From positions 5,669,668 through 5,733,667 of the forward strand of contig VCAZ01000015.1 in assembly GCA_005784505.1 (NCBI GenBank): a stretch of DNA of 64,000 bases. The letters are read 5' to 3'. The notes beneath the pieces are model-generated. The model saw nothing but the letters and a program-made list of their open reading frames with translations, was not told the DNA's origin and did no database searches. Positions 1 through 13,634 of the stretch are shown here, piece after piece (position 1 is the first letter of the stretch; every line of letters starts with the position of its first letter). The stretch is from Bagarius yarrelli. Taxonomy: Eukaryota; Chordata; Actinopteri; Siluriformes; Sisoridae. The translations under genes were made by a program, and so were the position numbers.

Positions 1-268
1 GTCATTAATATTACTTTACAAGGAAAAAACTTTCTAAAATAGTATTCTGTTGTCTGAACTTAACCCTGACCTTTGCCTGCTTGCTTAGAAAACTGTCTGC
101 GCTTATCATGGCCATTACAAGTCTTACTACACAATTATGACTAAACTATCTTCTCTAACATATTTAATAGTCACTTACAGCATTTAACATATACTCTCAT
201 TCAAAGAGACTTATAAAAGTGCATTGTTTATTTTAACTAGCTTTCTCACGATTGTGTGTCCATAAATA

Positions 269-635
269 TGTGGCTTAGTGGTTAGAAATGTTGCCTCACA
301 GCAAGAAGGCCTGGGTTCGATTCCCAGGCAGTGGCCTTTCTGTGTGGAGTTTGCAAGTTCTTCCCGTGCTTGTGTGGGTTTACTCCTGGTGCTCCGGCTT
401 CCTTTCACAGTCCAAAAAAATGTATGTTAGTGTGATTGGTGATTCTAAATTGCCCATAGGAGTGAGTGAGTGAGTGTGTGTGGCCCTGTGATGAACTAGC
501 AACATGTCCAGGGTGTCCCCCTCCTGCTTTTTGCCCTTTCAAAAACGGTTGGGATAGACTCCAGCAGAACCCTGTGACCCCGAATTAGGGAATAAGCAGG
601 TATAGAAGATGAATGAATGAATAAATAAATGTAAA
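269..635 (+). repeat. tRNA-derived SINE, type 2 (long form)
   Basis: The head reads tggcttagtggttag (A-box-like) and gggttcgattccc (B box, pol III promoter). The body contains gtgtggagtttgcaagttc and the tail is a gaatgaatgaataaata array. Other copies lie at 10605-10930 (reverse), 29419-29570 (partial) and 35211-35380 (internally deleted). No tRNA fold is kept, so this is not a tRNA gene. Confidence 0.8.
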
Positions 636-689
636 CTGTAGGCTCGGCTTTATAAATTTTGAATACATATAGACGTATATTTATCTTAT

Positions 690-815
690 CCAGAGCGTCT
701 TGCATTAAGCAGTTGGAGGTTAAGGACTTTGGGTCCCAGCAGTGGTAACTTACTAGGAATCGAACCCACAGTCCTTAGGCTGACAGGCCAACAGCTTAAA
801 AACTGAGCTACCACA
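690..815 (-). repeat. tRNA-derived SINE, type 1 (5' part only)
   Basis: Reverse-oriented head region: gggtcccagcagtggtaac, aggaatcgaaccc (B-box complement) and gagctaccaca. The 3' domain is missing. Confidence 0.7.
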
Positions 816-1625
816 TAAAATAGTATTGTAAATTATGTAGCTATAAATATCTTTACAAGAATAATGGGGTAATAAAAACATACCAAATTAAGTGTGCAAG
901 TGTGTTTTTTTTATTATAGGACAGAGTTCACTAATGTCTAATCACACACCAATAACTAATAGCATCCATCAATTCATTTTAAACAAACCTTGATATTAAC
1001 ATTATATGGCTTGGAGCCAATTTGATTTTAAGAGAGTGTTGTAAAAACAGGAATTAGATTTTTTTTTTTTTTTAAAATAATAATGTTGCAAAATATCGTG
1101 ACTAACACGCTCTTTCCAAATGTTCAAGTGTGTCCGTTCTGATTATATATTCAGATTCATTATAATGGCACAGAACTCTGACTCAGCCTACACACACATT
1201 GGCGTGGAGAGTGTGGTTTTGGATGGCGTCTATCCTCTCGTAAATTTGATGACTGTGCAGAAGTCTGTATCACCTGGGGAACCCGAAGCGCCGAAGTTAT
1301 TCGCTCCACTGCATTATTTAACACAAGATCCAAAAATATTGCTACAGACACACACTTGTGAGGCATATTCATTCAGCGTCTCACCCTTCAGCCATACAAA
1401 CATTTGGTATCAGCTCTTGTGTTGGCAGATCAGTCATGGTTCTTCACCTCTCCACATGAAATATGAACTGTGTGCAGTCATAATATTGTTTTAGTTCCCT
1501 TCCCTCGGTGCACGGCTATTGCCTACAATGCTGTTTCAAATCAGCTGTAGGCATTTGCAGATATAAAACTTTCAGATCACAATAACTCATGATTTGAACC
1601 AGCATTAGTATTTTTTATACTGTAT

Positions 1626-1627
1626 AG

Positions 1628-1711
<84 letters not shown>

Positions 1712-1804
1712 GTCTATCTATCTATCTGCCAGTCAGTCTGTCTGTCTATCTATCTGTTTGTCTGTCTGTCTATCTGTCAGTCAGTCTATCTATCTATCTA
1801 TCTA

Positions 1805-1861
<57 letters not shown>

Positions 1862-2015
1862 GTCTGTCTGTCTGTGTGTATGTCTGCCTATCTATCTGTA
1901 TATCTATCTGTCTGTATGTCTGTCTGTGTGTCTGTCTGCCTATCTATCTGTCTGTATGTCTTTCCTTCTTACCTGCCTGCCTGCCAACCTACCTACCTGT
2001 CTGTCTGTCTATTTA
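1626..2015. repeat. Tetranucleotide microsatellite (TCTA / TCTG / CCTG)
   Basis: About 390 bp of ATCT units shading into GTCT and then TGCC/TACC units. It creates spurious serine/tyrosine/leucine-rich open frames. Confidence 0.95.
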
Positions 2016-2309
2016 TCTATTTATAAGCATGCATGCATACATATACATGACAAATATTGACATATATAAATATTTTAGTTTATACTTATTAGGCATATTA
2101 AATGCAGAAAACTGCAATTCATGTTTTTCCAAACTGATTTATTTTACTGTTTAAAATAAATTCTTCAGTATGAGCACTGTTTATATACTGAGCGCTGAGT
2201 TAGTACATGAAAACAATGTTTACCTTTTGCATTGCTGTATATATACATATATAAGTCTAGGAATTATTATCAGGATCCAGTGATATTGATGCCCTGATTT
2301 AGTCAACCA

Positions 2310-2500
2310 TTTACATCCAATTACAGCATTTGGCAGACGCCCTTATCCAGAATGACTGCCATTTATCAATTTTATACAACTGATCAACTAAAAGTTAAGA
2401 GCCTTGCTTAAGGGCCCAGCAGTGGTAACATGGTGGTGCTGGAAATCGAACCCCGATTTTCCAATTAGCAGTCCAACACCACTGCGCTGCCACTTCCCCG
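2310..2500 (-). repeat. tRNA-derived SINE, type 1
   Basis: Reverse-oriented copy. It carries the conserved 3' domain (agcatttggcagacgccctt), the central gggcccagcagtggtaac, a B-box complement (aaatcgaacccc) and ends gctgccacttcccc. Confidence 0.85.
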
Positions 2501-4869
2501 ATCATAGTTACAAGTGTTTGTATTTGGGCCAACGACTGGAAAACATTGATATTGGCACATGCTTGGTTAGATGGACCTGCTGTAGCTGTAAAACTGAAAG
2601 AAGTCTTGGGAAACAACTAAAAGAGTAGCACCCATGCTTTTTGTATGGATAAGAGGAGATTGTTGGATCTCTGTTTCTGAAATCATGATGAAGCCTCTGG
2701 GAATGTCACTCTGATGTCATCATATCTTTAGGCTTATCCGAGCTTCTCTATACTACAGTGACTATATCCTGTTGTTTTCCAAGCTGGTTTTCCACTGTCC
2801 TCAAATGCTTCTCGGTATCTGTCTCAAACACTGTGATTTGACAATGGAATTTCCCCCTCACTTGCTCAGTTTCTGGCCAGGAGCTTGCTGCTTGTTTAAT
2901 AGGTCAGCTCATCCCTGGGGAGCACACTGGGTAAGAATAGCTGAATGTCATGGAGGCCTTTTTGGAGTCTAACATAATTATTGGATGCTTCTAGACGAAA
3001 AGCCTAAGAACAGCTCTTGTTCTTTTTAGGATACCCAACAGGGTGGCAGGTCTCAAAAACTGCTCATGCCTTTCTTTTCCAAAACCAAAAACTTTTAATT
3101 CCCCTAATAAATCTGACAAAATGGCTTCTGCTCATCGGCTGATTAGATCGTAAATGATGGATCTGCCATGGAACCCTGCTGACAGCTTAATATTTATGGT
3201 AAGATCCAGTTCTAAATGTTGATCCATTAGCAAGTGAATTGAAGATGAAGGTGAAAGAAAACAATAGTATGAATTTAGATAAAGTTTACTGTTTACTACA
3301 CAGCTGTGCTTGTTTAAGGCAAGTTTTCAGTATAATCTTCCCATTTCCGAAACTTACCAGAGACAGCATTGGAGGTAGGCATGAAGTACACCAGTGCATC
3401 AAAATGTATTTATCTTTATTGTTGATTATAGTCTGTGCAGATCTGGTCTATATTAACATACGTTTAAGAACGTGTCATTTTGTTCCCCTAAAAAAATAGA
3501 TATTATACAGTGATTTGCTGACATTGTATGCATCTGTATAGAAAACTCCCATCTTCAGTTTCAGAGCTTGGATGATTGTATGTGTAAATTTTAAGTGTTT
3601 TTTTACATGTCCATTCTGGGTTCCTCTGGGTTCTGAAGACATTAGATATCTAATCTGTGCTTAATCAGATTTCTCTATCATAAGTTGCCATGTACCAAGT
3701 GCACTTAGTTGTCTTTAAACGATGTCCCGCATTGTTTGCATTAAAAATAATGAGCATTTAAACTAAAGAAAGAATTCCTCTGGATGTAAGTGTACGACGG
3801 TATATGGGCATCAGCATTACTATTGGCCTTCTCAAAAAGTGTCCATTTCATTTTTTTTGGAAAGTTGTTCATCTTTTTTTCTTTTGTGTTTTTTGAGCTC
3901 TATTTTTTCCTCAGTGTGTGTAGTCACAGAAACCAAGGACACAGTGTGTATTATCTATGGTGGCCAGTAAATGCTAAAGGCATTAACAAAACCAAAATTC
4001 TGTAGCAGATCAGAGAATACAGCAACAAATCACTCCCTCGCACCCAAGAATACAGCTTTAAACTCAAAACCAGATAGCAAAACAACACAAAAACAATAAA
4101 TTCCAACAACAGCGAAGAACAAACAGCTCCTCTGGGGAAAATGTGATGAATTCATTCTATCATGCATCATAGTATGACTTGACATTGCTTTGTCTACTAT
4201 ATACAAGCAAGGCCATTTATTTTCCTGAGGACCTCATAGAGAATATTTGCAACAAAAAAAATCTACTTGTCCAGTAGATTGTTCTCCATTACCATTATTA
4301 TTATATACAATGGATACGCCATTTTTGTTGGAACCGTCCATGTCCACATCTTCCTGCAACTTGTCTTTCATAGCTGCCGTTTGTCAATTGTAAATAATTG
4401 GCTGGGATATGAGGGATTTCCTGGGGAGACTATCTATCTCGGTGAGCAGATTCATTCCTCATGTCCGTCATCCTTTTTCTCTCTCTGTTTTGCTCTTTCT
4501 GGACCGGTGATTTGGACCACTTGGTTCACAACATTAAAGAAATGGAGCTTTTCCAGAACTCTTCATTTCTGACATTGACCTGGCCTCGTTATCCGGGTGG
4601 GAGCTTCACCTTGATTGGTTTCCCATTGGTTATGGCCCCCAGGGGAAAAAAGGAAAATGTGCATGATAAATAAAGGAATGGGTTGATAAATCTGGTGCTG
4701 AATTGAGACATGGTCTTTTTGTTAAATATTTTATTTACTCCCAGGTACATACATTTGGTATTACTCCACACGTAGATTGTGAAAAATTTACCTCTCAGGA
4801 ACAGTGAATTTCTCCTTGAATGTCTGAGGGATTTATATAAAAAATTGATTCTGTATGTTTTTGTATGTT

Positions 4870-6137
4870 TGCCCACTGACAAAGAAAAGATCAGTCTATA
4901 ATTTTAATGGTAGTTTTATTCTAACAATGAGAGACAGAATAACAACAAAAACAGCCAGAAAAACGCTTTTAAAAAAAGTTATATACTGGTTTGCATTTTA
5001 ATGTGTAAAATTATTATTTTAAAACATAACTTATAACTTGGTGACAATCACAGAGATCAGAAGTTTCTTGTAGTTGGCCACCAGGTTTGCACACATCTCA
5101 GGAGGGATTTTGTCCCACACCTTTTTGCAGATCTTCTCCAAGTCATTAAGGTTTCAAGACTGATGTTTGGCAACTCGAACCTTCAGCTTCCTCCACAGAA
5201 TTTCTATTAGATTATGGTCTGGAGAGTGGCTAGGTCAGTCCAGAACCTTAATGTGCTTCTTCTTGTGCCACTCATTTGTTTCTTTAGCAGTGTGTTTTGT
5301 GTCATTGTCATGATGGAATACACAACCATGACTCATTTTCAATGCCCTGGATGAGGGAAGAAGGTTCACACCCAATATTTGATGGTACACCGCCCTCATC
5401 TCTTTGATGCAGTGTAGAAAAACACCCTTAAAGCATAATGTTTCCATCTCCACGTTTGATGGTCGAGATGGTGTTCTTGTGGTCATAGGCACCATTCCTG
5501 CTCCAAACAGAGTGTGTTGAGTTGATGCCAAAGAGCTCAATTTTTGTTTTATCTGACCACAACACAACCCCTGAATCATTCAGATGTTCATTGGAAAACT
5601 TCAGACGGGTATGTATGTGTGCTTTCTTAAGCAGGGGGGCCATGTGAACTCTGCAGGTTTTTAATCCTTCATGACGTAGTGTTACCAATTGTTTTCTTGG
5701 TGACTATGGTCCAGGCTGCCTTGAGATCATTGACAAGATCCTCCTATGTAGTTCTGGGTTGATTCCTCACCATTCTCCTAATCATTAAAACTTGCATGCA
5801 ACATCTTGCATAAAGCTCCAGACCGAGGGAGATTGACAGTTATTTTGGGTTTCTTCCATTTACAACTATTGTCACAATCTCATCAAGCTGCTTGGCGATA
5901 GTCTTATGGCCCATTCCAGCCTTATGTAGGTCAAAAGTTCTCGACATCACTAAACAGCTCTTTGGTCTTAACCCTGGTAAAGATTTTGGAATCTGATTGA
6001 TTAATTGATTGCTTCTGTGGACAGATGTCTTTATGTGAGTAACGAGCTAAGATTAGGAGCACTTCCTTTATAAGAGTGCTTTGTAATCTTAGTTTGTTAC
6101 TGGTATAAAAGACACATGGGGGCCAGAAATCCTGCTG

Positions 6138-6140
<3 letters not shown>
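4870..6140 (-). mobile_element. Decayed Tc1-like transposon
   Basis: The left end (ttgcccactgacaaagaaaa) and the stretch after it match the Tc1-like family common in fish. The minus strand encodes a broken DD34E transposase: translated fragments include LWSDKTKIELFGINSTHSVW (5428-5688) and VFHHDNDTKHTAKETNEWHK followed by a conserved lysine-rich segment (5235-5579). The first Asp of the catalytic triad lies in WSDKT and the second in HHDND. Frameshifts split the reading frame, so it is inactive. The right end degenerates into a (TA)n run at about 6142, so the right terminal repeat is lost. It lies in noncoding sequence upstream of the first recognised exon. Confidence 0.9.

Positions 6141-6141
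<1 letters not shown>

Positions 6142-6201
<60 letters not shown>
6142..6201. repeat. (TA)n microsatellite
   Basis: About 60 bp of pure TA at the broken right edge of the Tc1-like relic. It probably expanded from the TA target site or an AT-rich terminus. Confidence 0.95.
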
Positions 6202-6203
<2 letters not shown>

Positions 6204-6453
6204 GATAATTAACTTTCACCCTTTGATCCTGAGTTAAATTAAAAAACGACATAAACTACCTGGAATTCTCATGACCGCATTACATTGCACAGATACGCTG
6301 CCTTCTTCTAGTATGGCATCAACTACACACACACGCATACACGCACACAGACACGCTCACACACACATCACTAGTAACGGTTCCATGATTTTCAAACATC
6401 TGGTGCAATCTTATTTTTTAGATCTGCAGGATTAACACTTATGATTTAAGAAC

Positions 6454-6490
<37 letters not shown>
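6454..6490. repeat. (TATC)n microsatellite
   Basis: Nine units of TATC. Confidence 0.95.
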
Positions 6491-8232
6491 GCATTCTAAT
6501 TTTGTCTTCAACAGCTACAATAACTAAGGAATAATAATCTGATATTATTTAATGTTATTCGATGAGGGGTTTGTAATAACAGTTTAGTCCTACAGGCACC
6601 ATTTACAACTGTTCTATTCATACCACGTAACTAATGACCATGTGTTTGTTCCAAATGGCTGCAGTGGACCCAAAACTCCACTCTATACATTTTTATACAG
6701 TTTACTTAGTTTTATAGTCTTAACAGCCTTTTGCAAGAAACTATTTTAAACAGGCCAAAATGATGGTATTTAATAAACCAAACTGTTTTCAAAACAATTA
6801 TTTTCGAAATAAATATACAGAATTTGACAGTTTAACCGGCGTTTGACCTGGATCCATGCCACTTCTGGGTCAGATATTACATTACAGCTAAAGTAATAAC
6901 AAAAACAAGAACACACACATATATAACATTAAGTAAAACTCTCTTAGTGCGTTCCACATTAGATATTAGTACACCAAAAACAGATGTTTCATCTCATTAC
7001 AGAGACAATGTAAGTTACTAATGACCAAAACTCTATAACAACCAACAAATCATAAGAAGCATTGAAAAATACAAGAACTTATATAACAAATATGTTTCTA
7101 ATCTGGGTTTAAATATACATGGAAACAGATACAGCATGCTCAAGCAAGCACGAGTTTAGAAAGGGAAAATACATCTTCCAGAAGCTGATCTGAAAGCAAT
7201 TTTCAGTATACTGAATATCAGCAGACCTGCCTCAGAGGAGCAAAATATTCAGTACTTGATGCTAAGTTCAATTGAAAGTAAGTATATATAGCTACCATGT
7301 GACCACCATTAGATCTGTCTCGACACAATGTGATGTAAATGTGAGATAAAACCGGAGCATTAATTATACTCACGGTTCACTGATTTAAGTTTGTGTGTAA
7401 GATTTGGATCAAACTTGACTTAGCGTTCGATGTGATTCATTATGTTGATTTATGAAGCAGCTGTTTAGCCCCGCATTTAAATCCAGACATTTTTGTGCAG
7501 CAAGCATCTGGTTCAGAGGTGCATAACAACAAATCACCATCCAGATATTTGTGTTCAACGCTGGACATAACCAGAATGATAAGATCTCCTAAACCCCCTA
7601 ACAGCTGCATGTCTTTTTTTTCCAGGCAAAGTTAATCTGAAGAAACAACAACCAGTGTTTGCATTTTTCTCAGTTTTCTCCTGTATCCCAGGGGTTTGTG
7701 GATTAAAAAGCCTTTTGTTTTTATAATTGATTTTGATGTTTAAGAAAAAGCTAGTACCCCACATCTGGCAGATAGACACTGATTCGGAGCCAATTAAAAA
7801 ATATAATAATTTAACAAAGGACAATGGGGTTTTTTTAAACTTTTTAGATATTAATGCATTGCAGATTCTAATATTGGAATGAGTGGAGCAGAACATCTGC
7901 TGTGACCTCACCCTGTTTCCAACCCGAATAATGTGAGCTATTTTCTTCTCGAGTTAGTTTTTAAACAACTATAGTGAAGACCGTTATTATTTAAGTTATT
8001 TTGGCCAAAACAGAAATTCGAGCTAATAATTCTTAGACTACTGATATAAGAGCCTTTTCTATGACCTGATCTATTTTGACAGAATTTTACACCATCATAA
8101 AAAAAAACCTGCTTTTAATGCAACAGCCAGAATTAAATAATATTTTTTTAGATTCATGACACACAATGGATTTTATTTGACTAATGAAGTCAATACGTTT
8201 CCCTGATTATTTTTAACGTAGCAAACATTTTG

Positions 8233-8485
8233 TTCTGGCACCAAGGTGGTGGAATGAATTTCTCGTAAATGTCAAAACAGCAGAGTCACTGGTTGGCTTC
8301 AAGAGACAGCTGAAAAGACCCACCTCTTTTGTTAATCTGTAGCACTTGACATTTAAAACAAATTTTTGCATTTTCCCAACAGTTTTGGGTTTGTTACACT
8401 ATTTTTGTGATTAGTATCCAGTATCAATTTGTTCATTGATAGAGAATTAAAGCACTTTTTGTACATTGCTCTAAATAAAGATGAC
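8233..8485 (+). mobile_element. L2-type LINE, 3' end
   Basis: The translation reads APRWWNEFLVNVKTAESLVG, then FKRQLKRPTSF before a stop. This is the typical C-terminus of an L2/CR1-clade LINE ORF2 (W-N-x-L-P-x-x-V-R ... F-K-x-x-L-K-T-x-L-F), followed by a short 3' UTR with gctctaaataaagatgac. Only the 5'-truncated tail is present. Confidence 0.75.
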
Positions 8486-8799
8486 TTTTTTTTTGCTGTC
8501 TAGGTTGAAACCATACCAAAGATAAATCATCTTATATTAAAAGCAATTTTTCTTAAGCTGAAGTATTAATATCTTGGGAAACCTGGCAAACTTTCTCATA
8601 GAACCGCTTAGCACACCTGTTTCTTTAGCGTCCACCATTAGAGTTCAAACGCCTCCCACATTGTCTGATCAGCCACTGGGGGGCTCAGAATGTTAACTCA
8701 CAGAGAACCGCTTGTGTTTTGTAAAGCTGTTTTACAAATTCCATCACACCAGTATTTGTGAGTTCAGGTTCTATTGTTAGGGGGAGGAGGTCTGGGGTG

Positions 8800-9075
8800 T
8801 AGTAATCATTCCAGTTCATCCCAGATGTCTTAAATGGGGGTTAAGGTCAGATCTCAGTGCAGAACACATGATTTCTTCCACTCCAACCATAACACACCAT
8901 GTCTTTATCATGCTGGAATGGTGTTTAAGCCTCTTGGTTTTAGTGAAGGGAAATCTTACTGTGATAGCTTACAGAGACATCCTAGACAAATGTTTACTTC
9001 CAACTTTGTGGCAACAGTTTGGGGAAGACTTAGCTATGGGTGGTTTATGTATTAGTTCATATATGTTTGGCTAAA
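8800..9075. repeat. MITE-like dispersed repeat, family M1
   Basis: Contains catgctggaatggtgtttaa and ccaactttgtggcaacagtt, motifs of a very common short teleost repeat. Related copies occur at 54345-54790 and 60770-61030 in this window. Clear terminal repeats are not preserved here. Confidence 0.65.
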
Positions 9076-9170
9076 CAGCCATATAGAAAGGGTTAAAAAT
9101 GTTATTAAGCCATTTTAAAACAAAAGGTTTGGAATCATTGGCATATTGTTTGACTCCATGTAAGCAATAT

Positions 9171-9337
9171 GAGGAAGTGGTAGCGCAGTTAAGGTTGAGT
9201 TGTTGGACTGCTAATTAGAAGATCACGGCTTGATTCCCAGCACCACCAAGTTGCAACTTTTGATCAGTTGTATAAAAGAGGTAAATGTAAGTCATTCTGC
9301 ATAATGACGTCTGCCAAATGCTGTAAATGTAAATGTA
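9171..9337 (+). repeat. tRNA-derived SINE, type 1
   Basis: Forward copy with A box (gtggtagcgcagttaagg), degraded B box (cttgattccc), body and 3' domain ending ctgccaaatgctgtaaatg. Confidence 0.85.
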
Positions 9338-10604
9338 ATAGAGATGGGTAGAAGACCTAATTAAAATAATAATGAAGATTACCGACTATTTCAAGCAGTA
9401 AATGCTTCTGGTGCAAAGAACAGACCAAGTTACTGCTAAATACAAGATGTAAAGTAGAGTAATGTGAGAAATATGTCAACAGTTATGACTGCCCAGATTT
9501 CCAAATGGTATCAGCCAAGCTGAGTCTATAATCGTCTTTTGGAGCTGTAGATGGTATCGGAAACAAAACTGTATATTTGTTTAAGTTGATAAATCAGCAT
9601 AAAGGCGTCACTGGCTTACTTTGTTTGGACCACTCATGATGTATTGAGGCATTAACTTTCTCCTGCGTTGTAATCCATACTGTACCAAGAAGAAAAACCC
9701 ACAAATTATATAAGCTACTGGAAGATATGCTTTCGAAACATTTTGAGCATGTGCTTGAAATAAATGAGAGCTGACTATCTCCCACAAGAGCCGAACCCAA
9801 ATTCCTATAAAATTGTTGGAATTAATTTCCAACTTGGGGAAGCCATCTCTGATTATCCGCTGAACATGCCCCAAGAAGTAATTTTTAATTTACCCACTTT
9901 GTAAATTCTACTTCGAACAGCATCATGCATCAAGGGGTTTGGGGTAATTATATTTTAAACACATGTTAAATTACTCCTGTGTCCCAGATTGAGCGGTTTT
10001 CAGAAAAGCCCCTATCTGTCTTTGTTGATTTAGTAGATTTTCCAAAGGATCTTTACTAGGTAGAGGTGATATAAGGTTAGTATTTCGCTGAGCATCTAAC
10101 ACCCAAATCACTTTACGGCATTAACACATACTACGATGATGACTCTCTTACGGTCAAAGTCGTAAAAGTAAGCATGTTCCCTGCATACGGTGCTTTAAAA
10201 TGAATTGCTCAGTAAATATGTTGGACCTTAGCAGTGCCCATGTGCTTTAGTTATTTGTTACTTAATGTCTTGGGTACAGCATAGTTCCTTACAGGTGCCT
10301 CTTTTTAACATGAAATATTTAATTGTTAGAAAATGTAAAGATGTGTGGATGCTTTTTTCTGTATGTTGTCAAATGCTGGTTTTGGTTTTTCTTCACAACT
10401 TACAACATACGTTTTGCACGAATGTACACTTGTGTACCAGGGAGTGGGGGTGCTAGTGTAACTGGGTGTGGAATAAACTTGGAATTAAATAGTTGTGAAA
10501 ATAATGCAGTTCAACCGATTATCAGGGCAACTTCGTGTAGTTTATTGTTTTCTGATTAATTAGCCAGCCGATAACAAAAGCTCTTTAAATGACTTGAAAG
10601 ATTT

Positions 10605-10739
10605 ATTTATCCATCCATTTTCTATACTCGCTTATTCCCTAATTTGGGGTTACAGGGATCTGCTGGAGTCTATCCCAGCCTTCTCTGAAAGGGCGAAAGG
10701 CAGGAGGGGTACACCCTGGACAGGTCGACAGTTCATCAC

Positions 10740-10779
<40 letters not shown>

Positions 10780-10930
10780 TCCTATAGGCAATTTAGAATC
10801 ACCAATCAACCCAATATACAGGTTTTTGGACTGTGGGAGAAAACCAGAGAACCCTGAGTAAACCTACGCAAGCACGGGGAGAACATGCAAACTCCACACG
10901 GAAAGCCACCAGTAAGCCACCGTGCTGCCT
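10605..10930 (-). repeat. tRNA-derived SINE, type 2, with internal (CA)n
   Basis: Reverse-oriented full-length-like copy running from ccatccattttctatactcg to gtaagccaccgtgctgcc. A (CA)n run at 10744-10775 has expanded inside it. Confidence 0.8.
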
Positions 10931-11650
10931 GCCTCGAAACAATGTGTATGTTTTATAAAATGTCATGTGAAATAGATTTTGTGTCTGAAATGTAAACCCA
11001 CATTGTGTCACTACTATGAGCATCCAAGTCTTTGGAAAAAAACATCTCTTGATTTGACTTAAATACATTTAAACTATATGAAACATGAGGCTTGTGCTAT
11101 TGTTATGATCCTGATTCAATAAAAATTGATCCAGATTTAAGAAAGGAAACAAGCCAAAACACAGAGGAGGATAAAACATGTTTTAGCAAAGGGCAGTCGG
11201 AGGTGTCTGAGTTGTGTGTGTATACATTTATTTTAGACAACAATCAGGCAGAAAAGTGAAACCAGATTTCCAGGTTTACCTGCATTTTAGGTGAGTTTGT
11301 ATTTAATAACCAACTTGAAAAGACCAGATCTTAAAAATTTCATACACACAAACACACACACGCATACATGATGTGTGTGTGTTCTTGCTAGGATTACTTT
11401 ACTTTATATATGGAAGTATATGACCCTACCTACTATAACCTACTGGTTTACTTTCTCTTACTCACAAACACACAAAATCTATGGCAAGGAAAAGGAGCTA
11501 GTTTATTTATTTATTTATTTAACTAAACACTGACTGTTCTATACACTCATCCTATGTAAGAAGGAAAAGTTTCTAAACAGACACCTTAGTGTCTCAGAAT
11601 TTAATTCTGTGCCTAACTATATATGCAATGCAAGAGGGTCATTTAAAGCA

Positions 11651-11826
11651 CATTTACATTTATGATATTTGGCAGACGTCCTCATCCAGAGCGACTTACA
11701 TTTATCTCATTTATACTGCTGAGCAATTAGTCTTGCTCAGGGGCCCAACAGTGGTGGCTTGGTGGAGCTGGGAATCGAACCCACAATCTTCGGGTTGGTA
11801 GTCAAACTATGGGCCACCGCTTCCCC
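11651..11826 (-). repeat. tRNA-derived SINE, type 1
   Basis: Reverse-oriented and nearly complete: 3' domain, ggggcccaacagtggtgg, B-box complement (gggaatcgaaccc), ending accgcttcccc. Confidence 0.88.
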
Positions 11827-12069
11827 AAAACAATCTCTGCTGTCTCACCCTTTTAACATTAATAAAGGGAATTGTTCTGCGACATGGATTCGCCCTCGTC
11901 TACTTCCTTACACACATTCACAGCTTTAAAAATATTAATTTAAAGTATAATATTGCAAATGATTATATTTCGCCTCTAAATGCTAAACATGTTAGCAGCA
12001 TTTTTTCACTGCAAGAAGAATAACTAAATACACACAATGCTATTAATTCTGATTAAATGTTCCCTAATA

Positions 12070-12160
12070 AGCAAGCCGGTGGTGACTGTGGCAGGAAAAA
12101 TCTCCCTAAGATAAAGTAGGAAGAACCCTTGAGAGAACCCACACACAAAAGGGAACCCAT
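12070..12160 (-). repeat. Short dispersed fish repeat
   Basis: The reverse complement (ctctcaagggttcttcctac, then agggagatttttcctgccac) matches the copy at 59128-59200 in the opposite orientation. Confidence 0.65.
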
Positions 12161-13505
12161 CCGCATCTGGGTGACACCGAATGTTTGTTAATTACAGCTT
12201 ATGGTAATGGTGATCAAGTGTAATGTAAACTGCAGCCTTGGGGAAGTGGAGCAGAGTGAGTCCTAGTCCACCCTTCGAAGCTCATCGAATTCAAGGAAAG
12301 GGTCAGGCAACTGGTTACTTGTACCTCAGAGGCAACTTAAACCCGCCTCAGAGAGAGAAAGAGAGAAAGAAATGAATTATTAAGTGTTTTGTTGTGTGTG
12401 TAAGTGTTATTGCTCTTAACACCAAAGGGAATAAAAAAGTTTGATATAAAAGAAAAAAGATCTGAAACATTTTCTTTGATCTGCATCAGATACCACAGTT
12501 ATAACTAAGAAAAAAATACAGTACCATTGCATCCTAGGGCACCATGCATACAACCACTTGTACTGAACAGTAGTACTTGAACACCTGGCCCAATAGTGAC
12601 CTGACAGTGCATGTCCTTTAAAACAACTTTCAGAAATTCTGCAATACTGGAATCCTGAAATCCCTGAAAGTTCTTGTTTGAACTCAGATGTTTGAGTATC
12701 TTAGTGATGCTGGGATTCAAGTCATATGTAGTTAAAACAAAGCCTCCCTTTTACTTTCTGTCTGTTTCTTACAAACGTTTGTACGTTACGTTTCTCATCT
12801 TAGGCACAACCTTACTGCTCCCCTTCACCCACCTTATTGTACTTTACCCTGATTTTTTTGGGTTTTACTACACACTCTTTGTTATGCACAAGTATATTAA
12901 AGGTGACTTTACAAACCGAAGCTATAAAGCAAAATTTCAAAGAATTTCATGTAACAGCTGCTGTGCCGAACTGTATAATTGAGCAGATTGTTTTGTCTCT
13001 GTAAGGAAGCTGATGTTCTTTATGCCTGATTTTTTGTTTTTTTTTTTCCACTTCAGACTGTCTCTGGCATGCTGTCCATCTTGGCCTTATTAACCTTCCT
13101 GCTGTTTTTATTAATCATTTATAGATTTCCGCTTGGAAATTATTGGGTTTTTTTTTTTTATAACAGACGTATACTGTATAATAATTAAATGATCATTTTT
13201 AGGGACATTAGCACAGTCACTGCACTTAAATGCACATAAATAGTTTGTCATCTTTCTGTGAAGATATTTGAGTATAAAATTATTAGAAAAGCTACAGTCA
13301 GATTTCAACCTAAATAAAGACCACTAAAAGATTTAGGGCCAGTGTATTTGATGACAGTGGTTTTACTACCATCATCAAAATTCTTATTAATTTAAAATCT
13401 AGAGGTACCTAGAGGTACAATATTTTTCGAGTGTATGTTGTATTTACATCATAGTTCATCGAAGTTGGTCCGGTGGGGACCTAGTAACTAAGTAAAACGC
13501 TTTAA

Positions 13506-13634
13506 TTTTCAGCATTTGGCAGACGCCCTTATCCAGAGCAACAACATTTATCTTATTTATACAACTGAGCAATTGGGTGTTAAGGGCCTTGCTCAGGGGC
13601 CCAGCAGTGGTGGCTTGGTGAAGCTGGGAATCAA
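13506..13634 (-). repeat. tRNA-derived SINE, type 1, head truncated
   Basis: Reverse-oriented. It is intact from agcatttggcagacgccctt to gctgggaatca and then breaks off inside the B box. Confidence 0.85.

Noticed and set aside
1120..1494. 124-codon plus-strand frame
   Set aside because: No recognisable family, no domain or splice context, and a minus-strand frame overlaps it; treated as noise.
1758..2154. Serine/tyrosine/leucine-rich open frames
   Set aside because: They are translations of the TCTA/TCTG microsatellite.
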